Below, piece after piece: positions 17,197 through 22,801 of a stretch of 22,801 nucleotides of DNA. The notes beneath the pieces were generated by a model. It made no database searches and was not told the origin of the DNA. It saw only the letters and a program-made list of their open reading frames with translations. The first letter of the stretch is position 1. Every line of letters begins with the position of its first letter. The translations under genes were made by a program, and so were the position numbers. The stretch is from Clostridiales bacterium (lineage in GTDB: Bacteria > Bacillota_E > Sulfobacillia > Sulfobacillales > JAIMBI01), in contig DAHVOH010000055.1 of assembly GCA_027318915.1 (NCBI GenBank), positions 1 through 22,801 on the forward strand, in the 5' to 3' direction.

Positions 17197-17598
17197 TTGG
17201 AGCTGGATCATATCGGAGTGGCGGTGTCGGCGGTGGGGCCGGCGCAGGCCGCGTGGGCCGTGTTGGGTCTTGCGGCGGAGACGCCCGAAACGGTTGCGGG
17301 TGATGGCGTGACGGTGGTGTTCTGCCCCTTTTCGGGGGGACGGCTGGAACTGCTGGAGCCGTTGGACGAGGATTCGCCGGTGGGTCGCTTTCTGGCGCGG
17401 CGCGGCCCGGGCCTGCACCATCTCGCGTTCCGCGTGGAGCGGCTCGATGAGACGCTGGACCACCTGAAGGCTCACGGCGTGCGCCTGCTGGATCCGGTGG
17501 GCCGGCCGGGCGCCCACGGGACGCGGGTGGCCTTCCTGCACCCGGCCGCCATGGGCGGTGTGCTGGTGGAGCTGGTGGAGCGCGGGGTGAATTCATGA
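17197..17598 (+). CDS. mce: Methylmalonyl-CoA epimerase
   Basis: Converts (S)- to (R)-methylmalonyl-CoA, linking the carboxyltransferase to the mutase. The 133-residue protein belongs to the glyoxalase/VOC metal-dependent fold. Metal-binding candidates are H5 (LDHIGVAV), E51 (GRLELLEP), H74 or H75 (GLHHLAFRV) and E125 (VLVELVE), in the family positions. VGRPGAHGTRVAFLHPAAMG is the usual loop before the last strand. TTG 17197 was chosen because GGAGG (17187-17191) lies 5 bases upstream and the family N-terminus follows immediately. The end overlaps mmdA in ATGA. Its place between the mutase and mmdA supports the assignment over other VOC proteins. Confidence 0.93.
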   Translation: MELDHIGVAVSAVGPAQAAWAVLGLAAETPETVAGDGVTVVFCPFSGGRLELLEPLDEDSPVGRFLARRGPGLHHLAFRVERLDETLDHLKAHGVRLLDPVGRPGAHGTRVAFLHPAAMGGVLVELVERGVNS

Positions 17599-19130
17599 GC
17601 GACGGTCGCGAGGAGCTGGCCGAGCGGCAGGCTCGGATCCTGGACATGGGCGGGGCGTCCCGGATTGAGCGCCAGCACCGGGCCGGCAAGCTCACGGCCC
17701 GTGAGCGCATCGCTCTTCTGCTCGACCCCGGCAGTTTTTCGGAAATCGGCGCCCATGTGACGCACCGCGGTCAGGGGCTGGGGCTGGCCGACGACAACGC
17801 GCCGGCCGACGGGGTGGTGACGGGCGTGGGCCGGGTGGCGGGCCGCCCGGTGTATGTCTACAGCCAGGATTTCACCGTGCTGGGCGGCTCGCTGGGCGAG
17901 ATGCATGCCGCCAAGATCCAGCGCGTGCAGGATTTGGCGCTGAAGTCGGGTTGCCCGGTGGTGGGCTTGAACGACTCCGGAGGCGCCCGCATCCAAGAGG
18001 GCGTCGACGCGTTGAACGGCTACGGAGAGATTTTCAAGCGCAACACCTGGGCGTCGGGGGTGATCCCGCAAATCACGGCCATCATGGGCCCGAGCGCCGG
18101 GGGCGCGGTCTATTCCCCCGCGCTCACCGACATTGTGGTGATGGTCCGGGGCACGGCGCAGATGTTCATCACCGGCCCCCAGGTGATTGAAACGGTGACC
18201 GGAGAGAAGGTCTCGGCCGAGGAACTGGGCGGCGCGGATACACAGCTCCGGCGGTCGGGCGTGGCCCACTTCGCGGCCGATACGGACGACGAGGCGCTGA
18301 CCCTGATTCGCGAGCTGCTGGCGCGGCTGCCGTCCAACAACCTGGAGGATCCGCCGGTGCGGGCGCCCCTGCCGCCGGCGGACGTGGATTTGGCCCATCT
18401 GGTGCCGCCGGATCCCAACAAGCCGTACGACATGGCGTCCGCCATCCGCGGCATCCTGGATCGCGACTCCTTTCTCGAATTTCAACAAGGCTACGCCGAC
18501 AACATGGTGGTGGGTCTCGGCTACCTGGAAGGGCACGCGGTCGGGGTGGTGGCCAACCAGCCCCGCGTTCTGGCGGGCACGCTCGACATCAACGCCTCGG
18601 ACAAGCTCGCCCGGTTCGTGCGCTTCTGCGATGCGTTCAACATTCCCGTGCTCACGCTGGTGGACACGCCCGGCTACCTGCCCGGGACGGGCCAGGAGTT
18701 TGGCGGCATCATCCGCCATGGCGCCAAAGTGCTGTATGCGTACGCGGAGGCGACGGTGCCCAAAATCACGGTCATCTGCCGCAAGGCGTACGGCGGGGCG
18801 TATCTGGCCATGTGCAGCCGCGCGCTGGGCGCCGATTTGGCGGTGGCTTGGCCGACGGCCGAGATTGCCGTCATGGGTCCGGACGGGGCGGCCAACATCA
18901 TCTTTCGACGCGAAATTCAAGGGGCGTCCGATCCGGCCGCGGCGCGGCGCGGCAAGGTGGCCGAGTACCGGGAGCGGTTCGCCAATCCCTACATCGCGGC
19001 CAGTCGGGGGTATGTGGACGCGGTCATCGCGCCGGAGGAGACCCGCGCCTACGTGATCCAGGGCCTGCAGGTCCTGGCCAACAAACGGGATGGGCGGCCG
19101 CGCAAGAAGCACGGCAATATTCCGGTCTAG
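17595..19130 (+). CDS. mmdA: Methylmalonyl-CoA decarboxylase alpha / acyl-CoA carboxyltransferase subunit
   Basis: Biotin-dependent carboxyltransferase of the MmdA/PccB family, moving a carboxyl group between methylmalonyl-CoA and carrier-bound biotin. The 511 residues show the two crotonase-like halves. The first has DFTVLGGSLGEMHAAKI, LNDSGGARIQEG, GPSAGGA (165-171) and ITGPQVIETVTGE. The second has LVDTPGYLPGTGQEFGGIIR, RKAYGGAY (396-403) and WPTAEIAVMGPDGAANIIFR. The residue after GGAY is L404, where propionyl-CoA carboxylases usually have Asp; as I recall, MmdA proteins carry Ile/Leu there. The ATG overlaps the epimerase stop (ATGA). No biotin carboxylase and no membrane beta subunit is present, so whether the complex is a carboxylase, a decarboxylase or a transcarboxylase cannot be settled here. 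Confidence 0.93.
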   Translation: MSDGREELAERQARILDMGGASRIERQHRAGKLTARERIALLLDPGSFSEIGAHVTHRGQGLGLADDNAPADGVVTGVGRVAGRPVYVYSQDFTVLGGSLGEMHAAKIQRVQDLALKSGCPVVGLNDSGGARIQEGVDALNGYGEIFKRNTWASGVIPQITAIMGPSAGGAVYSPALTDIVVMVRGTAQMFITGPQVIETVTGEKVSAEELGGADTQLRRSGVAHFAADTDDEALTLIRELLARLPSNNLEDPPVRAPLPPADVDLAHLVPPDPNKPYDMASAIRGILDRDSFLEFQQGYADNMVVGLGYLEGHAVGVVANQPRVLAGTLDINASDKLARFVRFCDAFNIPVLTLVDTPGYLPGTGQEFGGIIRHGAKVLYAYAEATVPKITVICRKAYGGAYLAMCSRALGADLAVAWPTAEIAVMGPDGAANIIFRREIQGASDPAAARRGKVAEYRERFANPYIAASRGYVDAVIAPEETRAYVIQGLQVLANKRDGRPRKKHGNIPV

Positions 19131-19164
19131 CGCACGTCGCGGGCGGGCCGCGGAGGAGGACAGC

Positions 19165-19350
19165 ATGACGGGGAACCCGAGGGCCGAAAAGAGTGTGACT
19201 CCGGCCCTGGTCGCGGCCATCGTGGCCGCGACGTTGGCGCTGGGGTCACAACAGGCGATGCCGGTGCGTTGGCGGTCATTGTGGCCCGAGCCGGGACCAT
19301 GGCGGCTCATCGGACGGCAGGAGAGCATGCGGGGAGGATGGCCGTGGTGA
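19165..19350 (+). CDS. Small conserved-looking subunit between mmdA and the biotin carrier gene
   Basis: A 61-residue protein starting at ATG 19165, 6 bases after a strong GGAGGAGGA, and ending in a GTGA overlap with the biotin carrier gene. The N-terminal half is a hydrophobic, alanine-rich helix (VTPALVAAIVAATLALG). The C-terminal half has tryptophans and the pattern SLWPEPGPWRLIGRQESMRG. From memory, short proteins of this layout (VxPxxVAAIxAA, then SPWxxAGRxExM) occur at the same place in other Bacillota mmdA clusters. They are thought to be decarboxylase gamma/delta-like or assembly subunits. It is not clearly membrane-spanning and lacks the OadG proline-rich tail. The coding call rests on ribosome binding site, overlap and position; the function is inferred. 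Confidence 0.72.
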   Translation: MTGNPRAEKSVTPALVAAIVAATLALGSQQAMPVRWRSLWPEPGPWRLIGRQESMRGGWPW

Positions 19351-19706
19351 GGCGGTTTCGGGTGACGGTGGATGGACAGGTGTTCGAGGTGGAGGTGGAG
19401 GAGATGGGCGCGGCGGAGGCCGCCGTGGCGGCGCCGCCCGAGCCCGTGGCGCGGCCGCCGGCGCCGGCGCGGCCCCGGACGTCCGGCGGCGGCGCGGTGA
19501 CGGCGCCGCTGCCGGGCCTGGTGCTGGATGTCAAGGTCGAACCCGGCCAGGCCGTGGTGGCAGGGCAAGTGGTGATCATTCTGGAAGCGATGAAGATGGA
19601 GAACGAGATTGTGGCGCCGATGGACGGGACGGTCGCGGCGGTGGACGTCGCCAAAGGCACGTCGGTGGGCGCCGGGGATCGCCTGCTGGTGATTGAGGCG
19701 TCGTAG
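19347..19706 (+). CDS. Biotin carboxyl carrier protein (biotin/lipoyl attachment domain)
   Basis: A 119-residue carrier that holds the carboxylated biotin for the MmdA carboxyltransferase. The N-terminal strand pair (RRFRVTVDGQVFEVEVEE) is followed by an Ala/Pro-rich flexible linker (about 21-46). The C-terminal biotinyl domain begins VTAPLPGLVLDVKVEPGQAV and has the biotinylation motif EAMKMENEI with K83 as the modified lysine. It ends KGTSVGAGDRLLVIEAS as in MmdC and the PycB C-terminus. GTG 19347 (GTGA overlap with the preceding stop, 9 bases after GGGGAGG) is preferred. GTG 19344 and ATG 19338 are in frame, the latter touching the ribosome binding site. A birA ligase must act from elsewhere in the genome. 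Confidence 0.94.
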   Translation: MRRFRVTVDGQVFEVEVEEMGAAEAAVAAPPEPVARPPAPARPRTSGGGAVTAPLPGLVLDVKVEPGQAVVAGQVVIILEAMKMENEIVAPMDGTVAAVDVAKGTSVGAGDRLLVIEAS

Positions 19707-19745
19707 AGCCGGCCGTCGCGTCGCGGCCAGAGAGGCGGCAAGAGC

Positions 19746-20597
19746 GTGGCACGAGGACTCAACGTGTGGATCTCGGTCGACATGGAAGGCATCGGCGGGC
19801 TGGTGGACCGGGCCCAGTTTCTGCCCGAGGGGCGCGAATACCAACGGGCGCGGCCGCACATGGTGGCGGAGATGCGGACCGTGGTGCGGGCCGTTTGGGA
19901 GGCCGGCGCCGCTCGCGTGGTGGTGAACGATTCCCACGACGGCCAGATTAATCTCCTCTATGAGGCGCTGGACGATCTGCCCGAAGAGACGGTGCTCATT
20001 TCGGGAGCCGGCAAGCGCCTGGCCATGGCCGAAGGGTTGGCCAGCGCCGACGTGGCCTGTTTCGTGGGGTACCACGCCATGGCCGGTACGGCCGGCGCGG
20101 TGATGGATCACACCTATACCGGAGACGTGTATCGCGTGCGCCTGAACGGCCAGGAGGTGGGCGAGTGCGGCCTCAACGCGTATTTGGCCGGCCATTACGG
20201 CATCCCCGTGGCGCTGGTGACGGGGGACCAGGCGCTGGCGGACGAGGTGCATGCGCTGCTGCCGGGGACGGAGATGGTGGTAAGCAAGATTGCCCTCGGA
20301 CGGCAGACGGCGCGCCTGGTGCATCCGCGGGTGCTGCACCGCCGCTTGGCGGAGGCGACCGCGCGGGCCCTGGCCCGGGTGGCTCAAGGCACCGGTCCGG
20401 CGCCGCTTAAGATCCCGGCGCCGGTGACGATTGAGGTGGGCTTCATGACCACGCAAGGCGCGGACTTGGCCATGCTGATGCCGGATGCCGAGCGGGTGGA
20501 CGGCCGCTCGGTGGCGGTGACGTGCCCGGACATGGAGCGCGCCTATCTCACCTTCCGCGCCCTGCTGCGCTTGGGAACCGGCCTACCCCTATATTGA
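19746..20597 (+). CDS. M55 family metallopeptidase (D-aminopeptidase, DppA-like)
   Basis: Zinc peptidase of the DppA family, which releases N-terminal D-amino acids such as D-Ala from short peptides, possibly recycling cell-wall or environmental peptides. In the 283-residue protein the metal ligands follow the Bacillus DppA pattern: D12 and E14 (ISVDMEGIGG), H64 (VVNDSHDG), H110 (VGYHAMAGT) and E140 (GQEVGECGLNAY). H122 (MDHTYTGDVYR) corresponds to the catalytic histidine. GTG 19746 follows GAGG about 10 bases upstream and gives the normal N-terminus. No signal peptide is visible, so it should act in the cytoplasm. It lies 39 bases after the biotin carrier gene and is probably the last gene of the gdh cluster. 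No peptide transporter is adjacent, unlike the dpp operon of Bacillus. Confidence 0.92.
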   Translation: MARGLNVWISVDMEGIGGLVDRAQFLPEGREYQRARPHMVAEMRTVVRAVWEAGAARVVVNDSHDGQINLLYEALDDLPEETVLISGAGKRLAMAEGLASADVACFVGYHAMAGTAGAVMDHTYTGDVYRVRLNGQEVGECGLNAYLAGHYGIPVALVTGDQALADEVHALLPGTEMVVSKIALGRQTARLVHPRVLHRRLAEATARALARVAQGTGPAPLKIPAPVTIEVGFMTTQGADLAMLMPDAERVDGRSVAVTCPDMERAYLTFRALLRLGTGLPLY

Positions 20598-20786
20598 GGC
20601 CGGAGGCGGGGCCGGGCCCGAGCCGGACCCGGCGGCCGGCGGATCACAATCCCCGGCGCGGGCGGTCGCCGAGACACGACGGCGTTCCCCGCCGCCCGCT
20701 GGGGCGACGCGGCCGTCGCGCATCGGGGACGGCGACCGGGCTCCGGCGGCGCGGGCAGCGTCGGTGGCCGAGCGGAGGCGCGTTCC

Positions 20787-20828
20787 GGCCCGGGTCCCCG
20801 TGACGGCCGGGCCCTTGTTGGTTTTCCC
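20787..20828 (+). terminator. Candidate intrinsic terminator after the gdh-mmd cluster
   Basis: GGCCCGG (20787-20793) pairs perfectly with CCGGGCC (20807-20813) around a 13-base loop. A T-rich tail (TTGTTGGTTTT, 20815-20825) follows. It lies 190 bases after the peptidase gene and just before the ligase promoter candidate, a sensible place to separate two transcription units. Confidence 0.5.
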
Positions 20829-20847
20829 TCATGCCGCGTCGGCGGCA

Positions 20848-20878
20848 TTGTCGGCCGAGACAGGAGTTTTCTTCTAAT
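20848..20878 (+). promoter_or_regulatory. Candidate promoter of the acyl-CoA ligase gene
   Basis: TTGTCG (20848-20853, four of six matches) and TCTAAT (20873-20878, five of six) are 19 bases apart, slightly long. An AT-richer patch (GTTTTCTTCTAATG) marks the -10 region in otherwise GC-rich DNA. The start would be near 20885, about 50 bases before the ATG. Confidence 0.4.
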
Positions 20879-20937
20879 GCGGCGAATCGTCACACCCAAT
20901 CGACCCGGCGTCGGGCCGGGACAAAGGGGGACGCGCC

Positions 20938-22557
20938 ATGCCGTACCTAGAAGGCTTGATGATGGATTACCCGCTGGATGTGACCACCATCTGGCGGCAC
21001 GCCGAGCGCTACTTCGGCCAGAAGCCGCTGGTGACGCAGCTGCCCGACAAAACTCAGCATACATACACCTACGGGGAGCTGTTTGATCGCGCCCGGCGGC
21101 TCGCGGTGTCGCTTCGGGAACTGGGCGTGGAGCCCGGCGATCGGGTGGCCACGTTTTGCTGGAACACGTATCACCATCTGGAGATGTATTTCGCCATTCC
21201 GGCCATGGGGGCCGTGGTGCACACGGTGAACCTTCGCCTGCACCCGGAGGACCTCGTGTACATTTTCACGCATGCGGAGGATAAGGTGGTGCTGGTGGAC
21301 CGCACCGTGCTGCCGCTCATCGCTCCGCTGCGCGAGCGCATCCCGGCGCGGCACGTGGTCGTGGTGGACGAGGGCGAGGAGGCGCCGCCCGGCTATCTGT
21401 CGTATCAGGACTTGGTGCGGGCCGGGGATGCGGCGCGCTTTGCCTTCAACGTGCAGGACGAGCGCCAGGCGGCCGCCATGTGCTACACGTCGGGCACCAC
21501 CGGCCGGCCGAAGGGCGTGTTGTACTCGCACCGGTCCACGGTGCTGCACACGATGGCCCTGGCCAACGCGGAAGGCGGCGTGGGCACCTGCGAGCGCGAC
21601 GTGGTGAGCCTGATGGTCCCCATGTTTCACGCCAATGCCTGGGGGCTGCCCTGGGTCGCGACCTGGCAGGGCGCGACCCAGGTGTTTCCGGGGCGGCACC
21701 TGGACCCCCAATCCCTGGTCGAGCTGTTTGAGCGCCACCGGGTCACCGTCACCGCCGGCGTCCCCACCGTGTGGTTCGGCGTGCTGCAGTTGCTGGATGA
21801 GAATCCGGGGCGCTATGACCTCTCCGCCCTGCGCAGCATGCTGGTGGGCGGCGCGGCCATGCCGGAGGCGGTGATTCGCGGGTTTGACGAACGCCACCAC
21901 ATTCGGGTCATCCACGCCTGGGGCATGACGGAGACGTCGCCCGTGGGTTCGATTTCCACACTGCCCTCGGCGTTGGAGGCCGCATCGGACGCGGAGAAAT
22001 ATCGCTATCGGGCCACCCAGGGACGTCCGGTGCCGTTGGTGGAGGTGCGGGCCACCGATGAGCAGGGGCGCGAGGTGCCGTGGGACGGCCGCGCTCTGGG
22101 TGAGCTGGAGGTGCGCGGCCCCTGGGTGGCGCGGGCCTACTATGCCATGGAGGACGAGGACCGGCGATTTACCGAAGACGGCTGGTTTCGGACCGGCGAT
22201 ATTGTCAGCATCGACGCCCGCGGCTACCTCACCATCCAGGACCGGAGCAAGGATGTCATCAAATCCGGCGGTGAATGGATCAGTTCGGTGGCGCTGGAAA
22301 ACGCCATCATGGGACACCCGGCCGTTCTGGAGGCGGCGGTGGTGGCGGTGCCGGATCCCAAGTGGCAGGAGCGACCGCTGGCCGTGGTCGTGCCCAAGCC
22401 CGGGCAGACCGTGACCCTGGCGGAGCTGCGCGAGTATTTGGCGCCGCATTTCGCCAGTTGGTGGCTGCCGGATCGGCTGGAGGTGGTGGACGCGATTCCG
22501 CGCAGCGCGGCGGGCAAGTTTCTGAAGACGGAACTGCGGCGGCGGTTCGCGCAATGA
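20938..22557 (+). CDS. AMP-forming fatty acyl-CoA ligase (medium/long-chain, AlkK-like)
   Basis: Activates a fatty acid with ATP to the acyl-adenylate and then the CoA thioester, feeding beta-oxidation. The 539-residue ANL-superfamily protein has the P-loop-like YTSGTTGRPKG (183-193), HAWGMTETS (WGMTETS 328-334), DGWFRTGD (TGD 419-421), the hinge DRSKDVIKSGGE (435-446) and the catalytic lysine K527 in RSAAGKFLK. The N-terminal region (PGDRVATFCWNTYHHLEMYF and MGAVVHTVNLRL) resembles AlkK-type medium-chain ligases more than acetyl-CoA synthetases. The chain-length preference cannot be read from sequence alone. ATG 20938 lies 8 bases after AAAGGGGGACG. It seems to be its own transcription unit. 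The dehydrogenase downstream would suit a lipid- or acid-degrading function. Confidence 0.94.
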   Translation: MPYLEGLMMDYPLDVTTIWRHAERYFGQKPLVTQLPDKTQHTYTYGELFDRARRLAVSLRELGVEPGDRVATFCWNTYHHLEMYFAIPAMGAVVHTVNLRLHPEDLVYIFTHAEDKVVLVDRTVLPLIAPLRERIPARHVVVVDEGEEAPPGYLSYQDLVRAGDAARFAFNVQDERQAAAMCYTSGTTGRPKGVLYSHRSTVLHTMALANAEGGVGTCERDVVSLMVPMFHANAWGLPWVATWQGATQVFPGRHLDPQSLVELFERHRVTVTAGVPTVWFGVLQLLDENPGRYDLSALRSMLVGGAAMPEAVIRGFDERHHIRVIHAWGMTETSPVGSISTLPSALEAASDAEKYRYRATQGRPVPLVEVRATDEQGREVPWDGRALGELEVRGPWVARAYYAMEDEDRRFTEDGWFRTGDIVSIDARGYLTIQDRSKDVIKSGGEWISSVALENAIMGHPAVLEAAVVAVPDPKWQERPLAVVVPKPGQTVTLAELREYLAPHFASWWLPDRLEVVDAIPRSAAGKFLKTELRRRFAQ

Positions 22558-22574
22558 GCACTGGGGGGCGGGCG

Positions 22575-22603
22575 TTGACCGATGTGCGGCCCCTTGGCAT
22601 GAT
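22575..22603 (+). promoter_or_regulatory. Candidate promoter of the short-chain dehydrogenase gene
   Basis: TTGACC (22575-22580, five of six consensus matches) is 17 bases from CATGAT (22598-22603, four of six), with a TG-n extension (22595-22597). The start would be near 22610, leaving about 30 bases of leader with the ribosome binding site GGGGGAG (22629-22635). It fits an independent promoter in an 83-base gap. Confidence 0.55.
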
Positions 22604-22640
22604 GGCCTTGCACAGAGCGCCATGACAAGGGGGAGTCAGG

Positions 22641-22801
22641 GTGGACATCCGCGATCGAGCGTTCGTGGTCACGGGGGGCGGATCGGGCATCGGGCGCGGG
22701 GTGGCGCGCCTCTTTGCGCGGGAAGGGGCGACCGTGGCGGTCTTCGACATCAGCCTGGGCGCGGCGGAGGAGACAGTGGCGTTGATCCGCGGCGGCGGGG
22801 G
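22641..22801 (+). CDS. Short-chain dehydrogenase/reductase (3' end cut off by window)
   Basis: Only the first 53 codons are in the window, beginning with GTG 22641, 5 bases after GGGGGAG. The visible part is the Rossmann start of a classical SDR: a first strand (RAFVVTGGGSGIGRGVARLF) with the TGGGSGIGR glycine motif, then GATVAVFDIS. The aspartate closing the second strand (FDI) favours NAD(H) over NADP(H). The catalytic Ser-Tyr-Lys lies beyond the window, so the substrate cannot be told. Next to an acyl-CoA ligase, a 3-hydroxyacyl-CoA dehydrogenase or related role is plausible but unproven. Confidence 0.88.
   Translation, partial: MDIRDRAFVVTGGGSGIGRGVARLFAREGATVAVFDISLGAAEETVALIRGGG

Larger units (their letters stand above)
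20598..20937. other. 340-base gap between the M55 peptidase and acyl-CoA ligase genes
   Basis: No convincing gene is present. A hairpin of GCCGGG (20611-20616) with CCCGGC (20628-20633) lies just after the peptidase gene, without a T tract. A better terminator candidate and a promoter candidate are listed separately. The last 20 bases hold the ribosome binding site AAAGGGGG of the ligase gene. The rest is GC-rich sequence in which I see nothing. Confidence 0.6.

Noticed and set aside
17472..20456. Very long open frame on the minus strand (994 codons)
   Set aside because: It lies opposite mce, mmdA, the small gene, the carrier and the peptidase, all with clear family motifs. Its translation is rich in Arg, His, Gln and Pro without any recognisable domain, as expected for antisense frames in GC-rich DNA.
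20947..22623. 558-codon minus-strand open frame
   Set aside because: It mirrors the acyl-CoA ligase gene and shows no recognisable protein family.
22554..22625. 23-codon frame overlapping the ligase stop by ATGA
   Set aside because: It has no ribosome binding site, spans the dehydrogenase promoter candidate and has no recognisable features. It is more likely chance than a leader peptide.

Overview
The window (about 70% G+C by eye) comes from a chromosome and reads almost entirely on the plus strand. The gene set points to a high-GC Bacillota, probably a thermophilic or acid/heat-adapted lineage near Sulfobacillus, Thermaerobacter or Symbiobacterium. The evidence is the order pheT-zapA-mutS2, a SigI/RsgI sigma/anti-sigma pair, a DUF2905 gene directly after ruvB, and frequent GTG/TTG starts behind strong AGGAGG- or GGGGG-type ribosome binding sites. 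The genus assignment is inference. No tRNA, rRNA, CRISPR array, insertion sequence or phage gene was seen.

Layout. (1) 1-4536: the 3' part of pheT, then zapA and mutS2. (2) 4725-8984: a TPR protein, a short ThiF/MoeB-like adenylyltransferase, an unrecognised 131-residue protein, glutamine-dependent NAD+ synthase and a YebC/DUF28 regulator; the last four are chained by overlaps (11 nt, then two TAATG junctions). (3) 9151-11479: the Holliday-junction operon ruvC-ruvA-ruvB plus a DUF2905 membrane protein, every junction overlapping. (4) 11530-13436: sigI-rsgI, preceded by a sequence resembling a SigI-type promoter. (5) 13561-13885: a stand-alone yajC with no ATG, GTG or TTG start in the right place; ACG is the best candidate. 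(6) 14142-20597: a catabolic cluster of glutamate dehydrogenase, methylmalonyl-CoA mutase catalytic subunit, methylmalonyl-CoA epimerase, MmdA-type carboxyltransferase, a 61-residue small protein, a biotin carrier protein and an M55 D-aminopeptidase. (7) 20848-22801: an AMP-forming fatty acyl-CoA ligase and the start of a short-chain dehydrogenase, each with its own candidate promoter.

How it fits together. Region 6 interconverts succinyl-CoA, (R)- and (S)-methylmalonyl-CoA and propionyl-CoA, beside enzymes that release amino acids (M55 peptidase) and deaminate glutamate. The acyl-CoA ligase and dehydrogenase next door suggest peptide/amino-acid and fatty-acid carbon entering the same pool. 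The B12-binding mutase subunit, a biotin carboxylase and a membrane decarboxylase subunit are all absent, so the pathway cannot be completed from this window.

The items most worth a second look are the ACG-start yajC, the putative SigI autoregulatory promoter, the ThiF-like/131-residue pair fused by overlap to nadE, the small protein between mmdA and the biotin carrier, the unclassified C-terminal domain of RsgI, and a terminator-like hairpin that overlaps the gdh promoter.
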